Numbered from the stretch's first letter, positions 1-12,370 are shown. The stretch: 64,000 nucleotides of DNA from Ophioderma brevispina (GCA_023653785.1 JAMKCH010084961.1:1-64000); one strand, 5' to 3'. Notes: a model not told the origin generated them from the sequence alone. Translations and numbers: made by a program.

Positions 1-960
1 TAACAGATTTCTTAGGCACACATAGGTCCATGACATTCATGAAAAATGAATGGAAGTGATCCCAAGCATAATTAACATCAACCCCTTCGACAAGATGGCA
101 ACTGGAGAGCATATCATTGGCTCTAGTCCAGTCAGCCTTGTTGTATTGCCAGATGGTACGGCGAATTAAAGCAGGCTTGCCTACAGTGGAGCACAGAATG
201 GTAACATGCACCGAGTGGGGAGTGGTAATCAACCTGGGTGATCAAATCCGGATCATTACTGTAAACATGATCGAGTAGTGAGGGGACACAATTAGGTTTA
301 TGATAAGTGGGTTGAGTGATAAACTGATACAAGTTAGGATCTGAAATCATATCAGTTAAGCCATCATGAAGGTAGTGAGACTTGGCCTGAGTGTTGACAT
401 TAAAGTCACCCATGACAAGGATCTTAGGTTCAGAACCGTCAGGGCCTTTAGATCTTAAAGCCATAGCATTGCTGTTGCTTAATTCGGGGAGGGTATTTTT
501 GTTTCGGTAGGGTGGGCGATAGAAACAGCAGATCTTAAGGTAACATCTTTCCATTTGACAATCAACCAAAACCAGCTCACAGCTTTGGGATGTTATCGAA
601 CCAAGCCGTGGCTTCAGGGGCGGACTAATAAGTAGACAAACTCCACCACCTCTTGAGGAGCGGTCTTGTCTAAAAACACAGTAATTTGAGTTCATTGACA
701 GTTCAGAGTCACTAAAGCTACTATTTAGCCAAGTTTCAGATATACTAATAATGTTTGGTTTAGGATTTAGACTGAATATGAGATTATCATAAGTCAGTGG
801 ACGCGACTGTGGATCATGATTGATGATTTTCCGTTTTGGAAGTGTATTACAACAGTTTATATATGTCTTGTGTAACCTACCAAAGACTTCAACACGTCCC
901 TATCTTCTTCGTTTTCGCCAGAGGTGTCTGATTGGTGAGGTGGAGGCGGTGGTGGCGTCG
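1..960 (-). mobile_element. CR1-like non-LTR retrotransposon fragment, endonuclease domain of ORF2
   Basis: The minus strand encodes the apurinic-type endonuclease (EEP fold) that nicks target DNA for target-primed reverse transcription. In order I see ISISETWLN, RSSRGGGVCLLI, CFYRPP, a catalytic MGDFNV, LLDHVYSN, then a terminal box reading ACYHSVLH, where SDHSVL is usual, so the conserved Asp is Tyr. After about position 168 the frame shifts, and TIWQYNKADWTRAND continues in another frame to the window edge. Upstream (860-960) a second frame encodes a proline-rich stretch then GENEEDRD and a stop, perhaps the end of ORF1. The frameshift and altered Asp indicate a dead copy. The reverse transcriptase, if present, lies outside the window. 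Confidence 0.85.
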
Positions 961-1000
961 GAGGAGGAAACCCCTGAAACGTTAGAATATTGGTTTACGC

Positions 1001-1816
1001 TCAAATAACTTATGCTTATTAAAACCTAATTGTTACCAAAATGGGCGTTTATAAACGCTCTGCTCTTTCAAAATGAAATGTCATATGTCATTTATTCATG
1101 AAAGAAAGTCCAATGTCTATTTAGCGGCCGCAGCCAAATGTCTCTGTTTATCATTAATTTGGGGATGTCAGATGGATCCTGCTGGATGTCTCGAGCAATC
1201 ACGTCAATGTAGTTGAAGGGGCAACGACCCCTGTTTGGGCGTGGCAACCTCCAACATGTGACCTCCAATGTGGTATCAAATATATTTTCACAAACCACAG
1301 ACTTTGATTGATACTGAAACCCACCTGTAAGAACCTTTTGTGTGAGTGTGTGGGTGGGGGGTTATGGTAATTTATAATTTGGAGATTTAGTACAGTTTCG
1401 TTTTTTTTCTTTTTGTTTGTTTTGGTTTTTGAAAGTAAAATTCTATATTTTTTCATCGACATCGACCCTCCTTTAACTTACTAATGAGAATATCACCGCA
1501 TCTGGCGTGGGTGGCTCAGATTGCCCTGAAGACCTTCCTCCCAGATCCACATCGGGTTTGACAGGAAATATGGACGGTTTTCTCGGTGCATCATTTGGTT
1601 GTTTCAAAGCTTGTATATATGAGCCGCCACTGGTATCCTGGTCGGTTGATAATGATGATTCTTGCCTACTACTTTGCGAGTCTTTGACTGAATTTTTTTC
1701 ATTTTCAATTGATACCTGGATCTACAGAACATAATTAGAGCCATTAGGTCATAACGTGTTCCACAAGGTCCCGCGCAAGGGCTTGTAATGTGGAAGTGTA
1801 AACCGTTGCCATGGAA
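1001..1816. other. Unassigned stretch
   Basis: I see no convincing exon, RNA gene or element end. There is a short GT-rich run near 1340-1360 and T-rich sequence near 1400. Short open frames here have no protein-like pattern. Confidence 0.4.
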
Positions 1817-2108
1817 ATTCTATTACCTCTGCTACACGCCCGTTATTGAAAATGCAGCGTTTTGATAGGTCAGCTTACTACCCATTATCCTGCACTATTG
1901 GGTGGTGAATGCATTTTCTTATCAAATCTAAGCTATTTTAGGTAATAGAATAGAAATAAAAGGTTTACAGTATCATTTATGGGCTCATACAGTAGCCTCG
2001 GCCAGAAAGATACTTTAAAATAATGGGCTCGGATACGCCTCGCCCATTAGCTGATTTTTCTGTCCTTGGGCACATTATTCGCCCGTAAATGACACTGCAT
2101 CGCCTTTT
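1817..2108. repeat. Composite MITE-like repeat, family 1 (copy 1)
   Basis: The left part (1817-1951) is bounded by ATTCTATTACCT and its inverse AGGTAATAGAAT. The right part (1958-2108) is bounded by AAAGG-TTTACAGTATCATTTA and the near inverse TAAATGACACTGCATCGCC. The same ends, with an internal CTCGG...CGCCTCGCCCATTA segment, recur at 44240-44482 and 60654-60787. No coding capacity is seen, so I infer a non-autonomous inverted-repeat element. Confidence 0.65.
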
Positions 2109-2399
2109 AGTTCTTAAACAATTTAATACATTGTCATTAAAATACATTTTAGATCAAAATCGTTATTTCTTCTTCATTCAATTAAGTATGATGCCCGACC
2201 TGGTACGAACCTAGGTAATGAGCATATCATTTAGATAAGAAAATCGATGGATTAGACTATTTATGGTATACAAATATTGACTGCCCATGAGGGATCTCGA
2301 GACACCGCTGAGGGAAAACAGTACGGTCTCGAGATCACCGAGAGTCAAGAGTTTTGACTATGGCCCGAATAAAGGGCCGTTAATATTTGTTTTATATTT

Positions 2400-2647
2400 C
2401 TCATAGATAGATCCTTTCGGCTGCAGTAACGAGACTACGGCTAGGACAGAAAATTACTCAACCGGTCAAAAAGTTACTCTACCGGTCAAAAAATTACTAT
2501 ACCGGGTAAAAAGTTACTATACCGGCCCAAAAAGGTACTATACCGGGTAAAAAAGGTACTATACACGTTTTATGCGAAAATAGTGAAAATATGCCATGTC
2601 ATGTGACATTCATCTAACCAATCAGATGACAAGGATCTATCTATGAG
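2400..2647. mobile_element. Foldback/MITE containing a short tandem repeat
   Basis: Perfect 17-bp terminal inverted repeats, CTCATAGATAGATCCTT at 2400-2416 and its inverse at 2631-2647, enclose 248 bp. Inside, about 2445-2570, is a 5-6 copy tandem array of a roughly 23-bp unit built on AAAAAGTTACTATACCGG. No open frame is present. Confidence 0.7.
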
Positions 2648-3019
2648 GTATATTTTTATAGCAAGGTATAGTATTGCCAAGTTGTCAACGTATTATGGTC
2701 ATATGGCTTGCCCTACAGGCATTTGTATATTATAGAATTTTTTTTCTAAAACCTTTGCTTTCCTTTATTTCGTAAGTATGTTTAAAACCATATACACGTC
2801 ATACTTGCTTTGAAACATTGTAACAATATTTTCTTGTATTTGTTTATTTCATTAGGTATCCAAGTTTATGTAAAAAGTGTTACCTTTTGGTGAAGTGACT
2901 TACCGAAATACTCTCTAGATGAAACAAAAAACCGCTAAACTTAAATACTCGATTGTAGGTTTGCGAGAGACTGATTTTAGAAGTTTAAACACTAACTGCA
3001 TAAGGGGTTTGCACTTCCG

Positions 3020-3771
3020 TTAGTGCATAAGGGGGGGGGGGGTTCCTAGGGACCCATTTCATTATATAAACACTTTCCAAGGATTTTAGATGAAATCCAA
3101 CAAATGTTAGAAGGATTCAAAGACATCAACCAATTAAGAAATAAAAACTGAAAATTTTAATTGTCAGTAAGAAATTAGGGGCAAAACATGATTTATTGTG
3201 CGTCAAAATGTGCGAAAAGACACTAATTGTTTCTGCATTTTTCTACGGCACTGAATCACCAGACTTTTGTGATTGCGTATTAATTGGTAAGGATGAACTA
3301 TATTTAACATATTAAGCACCAATAGAATGTCGCATGCCCATTTATATTTCTATTAGGTTTACTGTATGAATTTACCATAGGTTCCTACAGGTAAACCGCT
3401 TATACGATGTATTAAATATTATGCACCCAATGGCCTTCTAGACTTTCCAATATTTTTGATAATAGTTACGTGGTTTGGTCACTCGTGTATGCATTGAAAA
3501 TCAGCAATCACAGTAACTCTATTAAGAGGTTTTAATTGTCATGGTTTAACTCGTTAGTGCATAAGGGGGGGGGGCTCCCGAGGGCCCATGCTAATTAAAC
3601 GCAAAAAAACGGCGCAGATGGATTTGAATTTTTTTGCACCAATGCAAGAGCAACTGAAAAAGTTAGGACAAATCCAAAAAATAATAAACCATATAGATGG
3701 CAGCGTTAAAAAAACGCCCGCCGAAAAACCAAATATGGGTCCCTAGGAACCCCCCCCAGTTATGCAGTTAA
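3020..3771. mobile_element. G-tract inverted-repeat element
   Basis: The left end (3020-3057) reads TTAGTGCATAA, a G tract, then TTCCTAGGGACCCA. The right end (3736-3771) is its inverse, TGGGTCCCTAGGAAC, a C tract, then a TTATGCAGTTAA-type end. A further partial end (TTAGTGCATAAGG plus a G run) sits at about 3553-3580, suggesting nesting or internal duplication. There is no protein. Confidence 0.65.
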
Positions 3772-6020
3772 GTGTTAACATGCGAAATTATAAGTGGGCG
3801 CTGCAACTGTCAACAATGTTACCACTTTTGCAGAAAAATCCCAAAATTTAGCGGACATTGGTTTTTAAACACGTGTAACGCGAAAATCTTTAAAAAAAAT
3901 ATCTGTTTTTTATGAATAAACCGATATTTTCTTATTTCCAAAGACATGGGGAGCGGGATAGAACCAATTCCTGTTTTGTTAAAACGGTTATTTTCTGATT
4001 TTGTATGCATGTACGAACGAGACGAGGTTGTATATGCGTCATGAAACCAATGGTCTCTATATGTGCCCATGACCCCTGACCCTCTACACATGGATAGCGG
4101 GTTGAGTCCCCGATTGAAACAAGTTGCTTTAATATAAACATAAAAATACAAATAAAGAATTAAAAAAAAATGTCAAAGTTTAAAGGAATTTTGTATAAAC
4201 ACTAGAACATCTGTGTGGAAGATGTGCACCAGCAGGTGTATTGATTGGTTCCCGCCATATTACCATTGCCTGAAGAAAAGCAACTTTCTGTTGTGACATT
4301 CGGCGACCATTAAATGTGCGGCAGAACACTTACATTGTGGAGGTCTGTTGCCCATGACCGACCCAAAGCGCCCGAATCGGATGTGGGTTGTGTCTGTATT
4401 GCTGTAATCTATTTCGATTCGTTTGAGTGAGTAGCTATATTGAAGGTTGGATTGGCCGCATCATCTAAAATTGAAATATTATCTAGTCTAGCTGATGTGC
4501 ATCTGCCTACAAATTTGCCACCAGTTATATCTTGCCAATGAATTTTGTTTTTCCACATGTAAAAATGCCGTTTGCAAGAGTACGAACAAGAAGTCGAAAA
4601 GTGGAAATTGAGCCAAAAAGAAATTTGCTCCCATGTAAGAAAGGCGCGGCAATTTGGGATTAGCGAAAAAAATTATAATTTAGGACCAAAAAAAATAACA
4701 TAAAATAGTACGTTAGATCTTCATAACTGTGGTTTCAGGAATTGTAGAATCATAGCCTTCCGCAGGACGATATCCTAAATTGTCAGTGCCAGTGCCTCAG
4801 TTACGTATTTCTTGTCGAAACTATTTATGGTATATCAAGAAAGAGTTGACTATTAAATTTAATCGATTCCTTTCAGCCACTACATTCAAAATAGGTATGC
4901 CATTTGAAATACTACCCCTCCTTGAAGACCATCCTCACAGAACGGGCGTGTTTGGTTGGTGCTGTGTGTTGTGTGTGTGTGCGGGCGAGCACGCGTGGAT
5001 GTGAGAGTGGTGTTTGTGTTCATTTCAGATTGAAAGTTATCTTTTCGTTTTTTCGAATGGGTATTTCATTTGGAATCAGCATTACTCGACACTATAGGAT
5101 GACTTTCAAGGGAAGGATTCCAATGTAGTTATACCCGCAGGCTTCTTCCATCGTCCCTCGATCTGTTGTACTTATATCGGTAACAATATTATGACTTACT
5201 GTTGTTGTATCAACAAAATTAACCCCAAAGTAACGGCTAGTATAGTGTTAGTAGTAGTAAACAAAAAATGGTGCTACAAAATGAAAACGCTTTGTATTTC
5301 GGATGGCTATTTTAAAAGCGCGCCGTTAACATAGCAAAATTAATTGCTGTCTTTTTTCGTGTGGTAAGGGTTCGTAAAGAATGAACATTTGTAATATCGA
5401 AACACCATTGTCTAACAAACTGGAGAGAAGAATACGTATTTAAATAAACGATAACAACTATAAACGTGTGCATATAGCTTCTAAAACCCTCTCGGGTTTG
5501 ACTCGTTTGTGTTTGCTATTTTCACCGGGTTTATTTAGGTGCCTTCTGGCATGGTTATAACTGTAACATTACAATCTCTGCAGTGCATCGTTTTTTACCT
5601 TCATCCTTCCCTCTTACGAGTTTCTTAGTCCACTAAATGTTTAGTATAATACGGTCCGGGTTGAGCGGTAAATTGTGTTCAGTTTTATTTACAGGTAAAC
5701 GCTTGTCGTATTTACATCAATTCGATTTTATACGGGTAAGAATCTAATGGCATTGACGAAATTTAATGGATAATCATCTTAAGTTTACATTGTTAAAACC
5801 AAAATTTTGACTGTGCACGTTTATAAGTCAAAACATTGCGTCGTAAGTGAACCCTTGTGCAAAAAACCCCACTACAAGGAAGGTAAAGGCGCGAGTTGTA
5901 GCGTAGTCGTGCTCACACGTGTAACGCTATGGGGTTAGCCGCCATCTTGGATTCCCGCTTTGATTGCCACCATGAAGAGGAGGTGATATACTTTCGGATT
6001 TTTTGTGAAATTTCTACAAC
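3772..6020. other. Unassigned stretch
   Basis: I recognise no exon or RNA gene. There is a GT-rich microsatellite-like run at about 4960-5020. Short open frames (for example 3819-4151 on the minus strand) show no family pattern. Confidence 0.4.
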
Positions 6021-6023
6021 GCG

Positions 6024-6140
6024 TTGCGTTGTGATTTTCTCACAATACGCGTTGCAGCAATACGTTATGACCCATATGGCTTGCGAAACTCGGTAACCGA
6101 GTTACCGAGTTTACCAGGTTACCGAGTGTGGCTACGGAAA
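6024..6140. repeat. CAACGCGTTG-type repeat and GGTAACCGAG minisatellite
   Basis: Two near copies of the palindrome CAACGCGTTG are followed by GCAATACGTTATGACCC and ATATGGC, which is almost the same block seen at 16075-16105 and 16275-16310. Just downstream, GGTAACCGAGTTACCGAGTT repeats a 12-bp unit several times. Confidence 0.6.
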
Positions 6141-7173
6141 AACAAATCCGGAGGTACACCGACTTCTGCTCATGCGCGAAAAAGATGGCGGCTGGTTGAA
6201 ACGTCCCCTTTTAACTTCCTTGGCCTACTACTAAATTGGCGATAGCAGTCCATCCCTCTTAAACCCAATAACTATGCGTGGAATCAACAATTTTTCTAGA
6301 CCTTTGAAAATGGTACATAATCGTGCGATGAGCTATATGGTCTTTTGTTCTGAATGGTACCCTTTTGGTTCGACGGAAATGTTTCGTGATTAGTGTCGTA
6401 AGCAGAGCTCTTTTGTCTGTCTCCATCCTGTAATATACGCACAAAGGATAAGCAAAATGTTTGGTATTTATACACACTACAATATCTCTTTTACTGGCAC
6501 CACGCTAAGATTAAGCGTGTTTCCTTATATTATTGAATCAAGTCAATTTGTATATCATTAAAGAAAATTAAAAACAAATCTTTGCAAAATATGATTTTTA
6601 GTCGGTTTATAGTAATGATGAAGTTGACCGTTACCTTTATGAGCGCCATTGGACTTCTGCGAGAAATTAATATATACAGTATCACCACAAATTCATGATA
6701 GAAGCTAGAACTGTTGGGGAAGAATAATGTCCGAGGGTCACTTAAAACGATGGGTCAAATATCAAACCATTTTACGTGGTCACCTTTATTTGACCACTAG
6801 TCATGGTGGAAATCAACCACGTTCGGGTCATTTTCTGTTTAACAACTCAATATTTAAAATGACCCCTAAACGGGCGTCAATTCAATAGGACTCTAAATAT
6901 AGTCATCTTTGACAAAGGAGGTAGTTGATATGACACAACATGTGGGGCTATTTTCTTATCAAGATTTTTTTTGAATGTCTTTGGTAATCGGGTTGAGATT
7001 TGAAGTACTTAAACCGGTTGTGTGATATTTGAAAACTGCTACATGCTTTCTCATGGTTTCAAATGTACCCATAAAATTAACACAGGAGGAAGTCAGTTGT
7101 ACAAATCAGTTTAGGATTAATCAGGGTGAGGATTTTATAAAGGGAATTCTTCCGTTGAGCAGCGACACACGGT
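6141..7173. other. Unassigned stretch
   Basis: I see no gene. Around 6720-6860 the words GGGTCA and TGACCC recur in both orientations, suggesting a decayed foldback, but no clean ends are visible. Confidence 0.35.
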
Positions 7174-7622
7174 TATAGTAGATTCAACCATCGTGTCACA
7201 ACGGAGGAGGAGGAAAAGTTTGGACAGCGTCGATTAGGGAGGAAGAGGGCAGGCAGAGAAAAAGACATAGTGGCCCGATTCACATGTTTCATTAAAGAAC
7301 TATGATAAATCTGGCCTTTCACGGTTGACATCATGTCTTACAGATGATCCAAAAACCACGGCGCTCAAAGAGTTCGCTAACATTTTAATACTCCCTGTTA
7401 AATTGAATACCAAATGCGATTAGTCAGAACGTTTCATGTAGCTATTTATGCGCTTACGTTGACTTCCTGAATGCTATCATTAAGCATAGAATGATTTTTC
7501 TTTCCTATCAAAACATGTAATAGATTACCGTGGATTTAATATCCACCCATGAACAGCCCCTCTTCAATGCCCATATCTTCGGGAAAGTACTAGAGGTGAC
7601 ACGATGGGTTGAATCTACTATA
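7174..7622. mobile_element. Foldback/MITE with 26-bp terminal inverted repeats
   Basis: TATAGTAGATTCAACC-ATCGTGTCAC at 7174-7199 is matched in inverse orientation at 7596-7622 with about one mismatch. The 449-bp interior has no open frame. I see no clear target-site duplication. Confidence 0.7.
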
Positions 7623-8784
7623 GGAAGGGGTCATTATATACAGGGGTGTTAAAGCCATTATCAGTATTTTTTTTTAATTCAAAATGCCCATTTTGTCTCT
7701 AAATTGCTAGTGTTAGGTCATATCAAGACCTTATATTACTCTTCTTTGTGAAAAACATACAGTTAAGCGGTCTTGAAGATGCAATTTACGACTGTTTTTA
7801 GACCTGAAAAAAGTCGAATCCCGACTTTTATTAGTAAACAAAGCATAAAAATCACCATATCTTGACAAATACGGCGTGTTACGCTTAGCCAATTACAGGG
7901 ATCTTTTACTACAATTTCCAATACAACAGTGCAAAAAAAAAAATAGATTTTGATGAAAAATAGGGGGCGCGATTTGTTTACATTTTGAAGAAATCGCTGA
8001 TAGTGACTTTAAGGATTTGAGGGGGATCCTAAAACAAATTGTGAGTGAGATGGGGGAGGGGATATGATAATGTTTATCAAGTAGAGAGAGACCAGGGAAC
8101 ATGGCCTTTTAAAGGTAGAAATTTCAGAAAATAATTGGAATGTGATTTCTTTTAATTGGAAGCGGAGGAGGAATGCGAATTTTTTAACAGAAAAAATTGA
8201 ATTCTCAATTCCCCTTGGCGTAAAGAATGGCTGTTCCCTTATAAAGAGGTTTAAAGAGATAAACAGCGATAATGCGAGAGAATAAAAAATGTGGAAATGC
8301 ATTTTAGCCTCTAAATCAAAGATAAGTATGTACAATTCCATATAACTACTTTAATGTAGGAACAAAAACTCCAAATTAGCGAAAAAATGCTGGGAAAAAT
8401 GAAGTATTTGATATGAGGTATACAGCGATGGCGTCTCAGAATGTAGCTGTTTTGGTTAACAGTTTAGAATAAACAAAGATCAATAATGTTTGTGTTTGAG
8501 GTCAAACTGTAAAGGTCATGATATATACGCTTATAAATTGGGGATATTCACAGGGAAAGGATTTTTTGATCTCAAGTTGGAATTTTGATAAGCACGAATA
8601 GAAATTACAGAATCGGATTAAAAGTACTGCATACTGCCTTGTCTTTAAATAAACTGATTTTAAGCCAACCACTTGCAGGTTATGTTACCACATCCATGCA
8701 TTAACAAACATACCAAATACGAATATTGATGATTTTACCGATGTTTCGGATCAGGAAATCTCTGCTAATCCTCAATCGGTTCTC
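7623..8784. other. Unassigned stretch
   Basis: AT-rich sequence with no supported exon. The minus-strand open frames at 7893-8341 are T/A-rich and look like chance. Confidence 0.35.
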
Positions 8785-8799
8785 TCAGACCCGCATGTC

Positions 8800-8920
8800 A
8801 TACAAGGAGAGAGAGATAGCGAGAGAGAAAGAATTGAGACAGCGAGATAGAGAGAGCGCGATAGCGAGAGCGAGAGAGAGAGAGGTGGAAAAGAGTATGT
8901 ATGTGTGTGTGTGTGTGAAT
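8800..8920. repeat. GA-rich then GT microsatellite
   Basis: GAGAGA with interruptions (8803-8884) runs into TATGTGTGTGTGTGTG (about 8897-8918). The open frame across it (8726-9016) is a by-product of the repeat. Confidence 0.9.
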
Positions 8921-9479
8921 GAGACGCACGCAACACCAGAAATACTTTCGGTTAATAAGAGTAGGCCTCTACTTGAAATAACAATGATAATAAACAGTCA
9001 TAAAGCAGAAAAATAATTTTATTACAGTTCTTTTCCCATTACTTTTTATTCTAATTTATTTAATATTGATTTTATACTTAAAGCCTGCCAAAGCTATATA
9101 ATCCTTAAACACATTAAAACGACGTTCTCATGACGGTTAATAGACCATCGTGTAAAGAAAGCGAAAAAGGTGGTGGTCCCATTAAAAACTGTAGCAAATC
9201 ACAATTCTTGCATATAAATAGGTCATATATACATCGGAATACCAAGGTATATAAATTGCTAAAAATGAATGTCTGCGACCTTCCAAGCTGCTAATAAAAT
9301 TTGTGAACATTCATTTTTGTTCTAAATTAAAAAAATACGGGGAAGGGTAATTCAGTATTTTCTTAAACACAAACTCGTGGATTTCAAAATATATATTTTG
9401 TGTATTTGTTAAAAATATTCTAGTAAATTTAAATATAACCTTTATGGGTAGTATAACAGCACTATCTATGGGATAGTGT

Positions 9480-9660
9480 GTATAATAAAATTCCGGATCG
9501 GAAATTTGATTATAAAGTTGTGAATTTCTACAGTGATTAGTAAGTGGACAACCATGATGTAGATATGCAAAAACAAGATTTGTTAGAAATTGAGGGCGCC
9601 CTTCTCTGGAAATTTTCGAGTTAGCCTTTAACACCCTGAGGTCTACCACCTCTGATTGGC
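9480..9660. repeat. Dispersed repeat related to 22404-22779
   Basis: The run ATTCCGGATC, ...AAAGTTGTGA, ...AGAAATTGAGGGCGCC, ...GAGTTAGCCTTTAAC matches the right half of the inverted-repeat element at 22404-22779. I did not find the left end, so this copy is probably truncated. Confidence 0.6.
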
Positions 9661-9664
9661 TCAT

Positions 9665-10105
9665 TACATGATATCACATGATATTTAATCTGAGTAACTA
9701 ATCAAAACACACCTACTTTTAAACTTTTCCTACCATGTCTCTGATTGGCATATTACATGATAATAACCCTAAGATTGACCAATGAAATTGGACGGTACTT
9801 TCCAGGGCACGTCAACACCTCCCATTACGTTACGATTTTTCGATTTTTAAATACATGTTTTATTTGGTCATTTTACAATACAAATGTTGATCGCAAAAAG
9901 CAACAAATTCCCCGCATGAAGTGCAATGATGACATGTGTTAAATTTCACCTTAACCTCCAGGGGTGATACAGGTTTCTGTAAACTTGATATCATTTCATA
10001 TTATCTTACCAGTATGCGTCCATCTTCTTTCATAAGAAAAACCGGGGTTTGTTGCTATTGTAAGACACAAAGTCGAGTCAGATTAACCACGAAAAGCTGA
10101 TTACA
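9665..10105. other. Unassigned stretch
   Basis: No gene, RNA or repeat end recognised. Confidence 0.35.
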
Positions 10106-10520
10106 TAATGACCTCAGTGAGGTTTGTAAAGAACAAATATCCAGACGCTATCTAGACATTCCTTCTACTCGGGTTCACGGCAATGAGAGAAAAAAGCTAT
10201 GCGATTAGAGCAGGAGCAGGATATCATAGGGGCCTTATTTAAGGAATTCGTTTACCTCCCACTACAGAAAAGGTTTGACACCTTTAGTAGTTAGTATGGA
10301 CCCTCTACATCAATGCTAGGTAGGTAGTACTCTCAAATTGTGGTATCACTTTTTCAATAGGGGCCAATTTAAGTTTACACAGGGGTCAAACTTTTAAAAT
10401 GCAAAAAAAAAAAAAAAAAAAAATGACCTCAGTGAGGTTTGTAAAGAACAAATATCCAGACGCTATCTAGACATTCCTTCTACTGGGGTTCACGGCAATG
10501 AGAGAAAAAAGCTATGCGAC
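10106..10520. repeat. Direct repeat of about 95 bp flanking a poly-A-ended insert
   Basis: The block beginning ATGACCTCAGTGAGG and ending AAAAAAGCTATGCGA occurs at about 10108-10203 and again at about 10423-10518, with a single visible difference (ACTCGGG versus ACTGGGG). The second copy is immediately preceded by an A tract of about 20 bases (10402-10422). This may be a recent tandem duplication or a retroposed segment. Confidence 0.75.
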
Positions 10521-10639
10521 AGGTGTCGCCCAAGAATGCTTACTATGCATAAGGAATTATTGTTGCCGACAGTTTTGATGAGAAATGTAAATTTGCACAA
10601 AGGAGGCCTCGGTTTTAAAAATGGAGCCCATTGTCGGTT

Positions 10640-11210
10640 GCCGATATAATATTTATCCGAAGGTTCGTTAATCCGAACACAGGAATTTCCGATACCTACA
10701 TAGGTGTTATTCCGAAGGTTCGGTAAATCCGAACATTTTGTTTCGTTATTCCGAAGGTTTGTTATTCCGAATGTTCGTTTATCCGAAGGTGCACACTTAA
10801 AAATACGGGGTCAAATATGCACCGACTAAAAATAAAATGGCCCCATTTGAGACAAAATGACTCTTTTTGTGGTCATATTTAACCCTAAAATTAGTTGTTT
10901 TAGCTCAAATGGGGTCATTTTATTTTTAGTCGGTGCATATTTGACTCCGTATTTTTAAGTGTGTGGGTTATTTCGAAGGTTCGTTGATCCGAAATGGAAT
11001 AAGCTATCGAATTTAATTTTCGGATAAACGAACCTTATTTCTTTTTCGGATAAACGAACCTTCGGATTAACGCATCTTCGAATAAATAAACCTTCGAAAA
11101 AAATTAACCTTCGCATAAACGAACCTTCGGAATAACGAATTTTCGGATAAACGAACCTTCGAAATAGCGATCCTTCGGATAAACGAACCTTCGGATAAAT
11201 GCGTAGACCC
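10640..11210. repeat. CCGAAGGTTCG satellite-like array that switches strand
   Basis: About 20-bp units on the theme TTATCCGAAGGTTCGTTAAT run on the + strand from 10655 to 10790 and 10970 to 11000. From about 11020 to 11205 the same unit appears as its reverse complement (TTCGGATAAACGAACC). The switch makes a large imperfect palindrome. A separate foldback is embedded at 10792-10963. The minus-strand open frame here is repeat translation only. Confidence 0.8.
10792..10963. mobile_element. Near-perfect 172-bp foldback nested in the array
   Basis: CACACTTAAAAATACGG and a following arm of about 60 bp (TCAAATATGCACCGAC...) are repeated inverted at the right end, finishing CCGTATTTTTAAGTGTG. The centre is about 50 bp with no coding potential. 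It interrupts the CCGAAGGTTCG array, so it inserted later or seeded it. Confidence 0.8.
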
Positions 11211-11221
11211 CCTTCCCCCAA

Positions 11222-12229
11222 AGGTCAAAGGTCAAATGCACATAGAAAGGTTGTTCGTGCCCAAGCGACGATTCGAATCTTCTAGTCCAATTTGTTTTAT
11301 ACGAGAGCCTTAATTTTTCTCATATAATCTTGTAGGTTTTTATAATGGACTTAATTTAGTTGTTGTGAACGGCCGGGGGTTTTATTAGGGGGTAGAACAG
11401 CGGTTAGCTGATTTCGGGCCGACTTGGCTTAAAGACAGATAAATAATAATCTAATAATAATAAAGGATTGACACAACATACCTCGAATGGTCTTCCAAAT
11501 GTTGGTATTCAGCTGTCCAATCTTTAACAAATTCTGGTTTTATTGCATCAAGACAATATCAGGAGGCTTGGCCTGAAAATGGATTTTCCAAAAACATTTT
11601 GCACTGAATAGGTACAAATATCAAATTAAGGGTACTCATTATCCGTGAAGTGAATAAATTCTGCCCCATTTAGACTGGATGCACCAGGCGTATTGGCAAG
11701 GTTAATCACCGACCGTCGGAAATCAACAAGTTCTATATTTACAGTTAAAAAATTGTGGACAGGGTCATTTGGCGAGAGCGTGCAGAAATACAATAAGCAC
11801 GTGACTTGCCATTGTCCGCATTCCCTGCACACGTCTGCAGTTCAAATCTATGAACATCAGGCCCATGTTATGCATAATGTGAAATTTAATTCCCTATACC
11901 AGTTAATCTAAAGTTATATATACATTTTCGGTGGTCTTGTTCGCTTTCTCAAAACGGATAGAGAACATGCCTAATTTGACTCCATTGTAGCACACAATTC
12001 AATGAATGATTTGGAATGATTTCAAATTGCGGAGTTCCATAACTCAGAGAACCACGTTTTTCAAAACTCGCTCTGTGTAATCAAGAAAATAACGCCTGTT
12101 GGCTATTTCCCAGTAGCCTTTTGATGTTATATGTTTAAAGCCGAACTTTTATATGTGGAAATAATGCACTTAATGTTTCAGGAAATGTAGTTCATAACTT
12201 TGTGGCCTTGAACCTTTCCTATATCCCTT
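11222..12229. other. Unassigned stretch
   Basis: No supported exon. The overlapping open frames at 11626-11911 on both strands show no conserved pattern. Confidence 0.35.
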
Positions 12230-12370
12230 ACGGGACGCCCCTAGAGCACATGACTAGCAACCTGACGATCACCGCAAAAAAAGAGGTAGCCGTATTTGTG
12301 TTAGATCTAGAGCACTTTCCCGTAAATACACGGCAGGGGTCCCCTCCTGATTTTTGAAAAGTGAAACAAT
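12230..12370. repeat. Dispersed repeat, family 2 (copy 1)
   Basis: CCGCAAAAAAAGAGGTAG, ...AGATCTAGAGCACTTTCCC, ...GGCAGGGGTCC, ...GATTTTTGAAAAG also occurs at about 24640-24750 in the same orientation and about 58375-58490 inverted, the last with a long A tract. No coding frame is seen. Confidence 0.6.

Noticed and set aside
10955..11221. Minus-strand frame with repeating SEGSFxRRxxYPKIR
   Set aside because: Translation of the CCGAAGGTTCG array, not a repeat protein.
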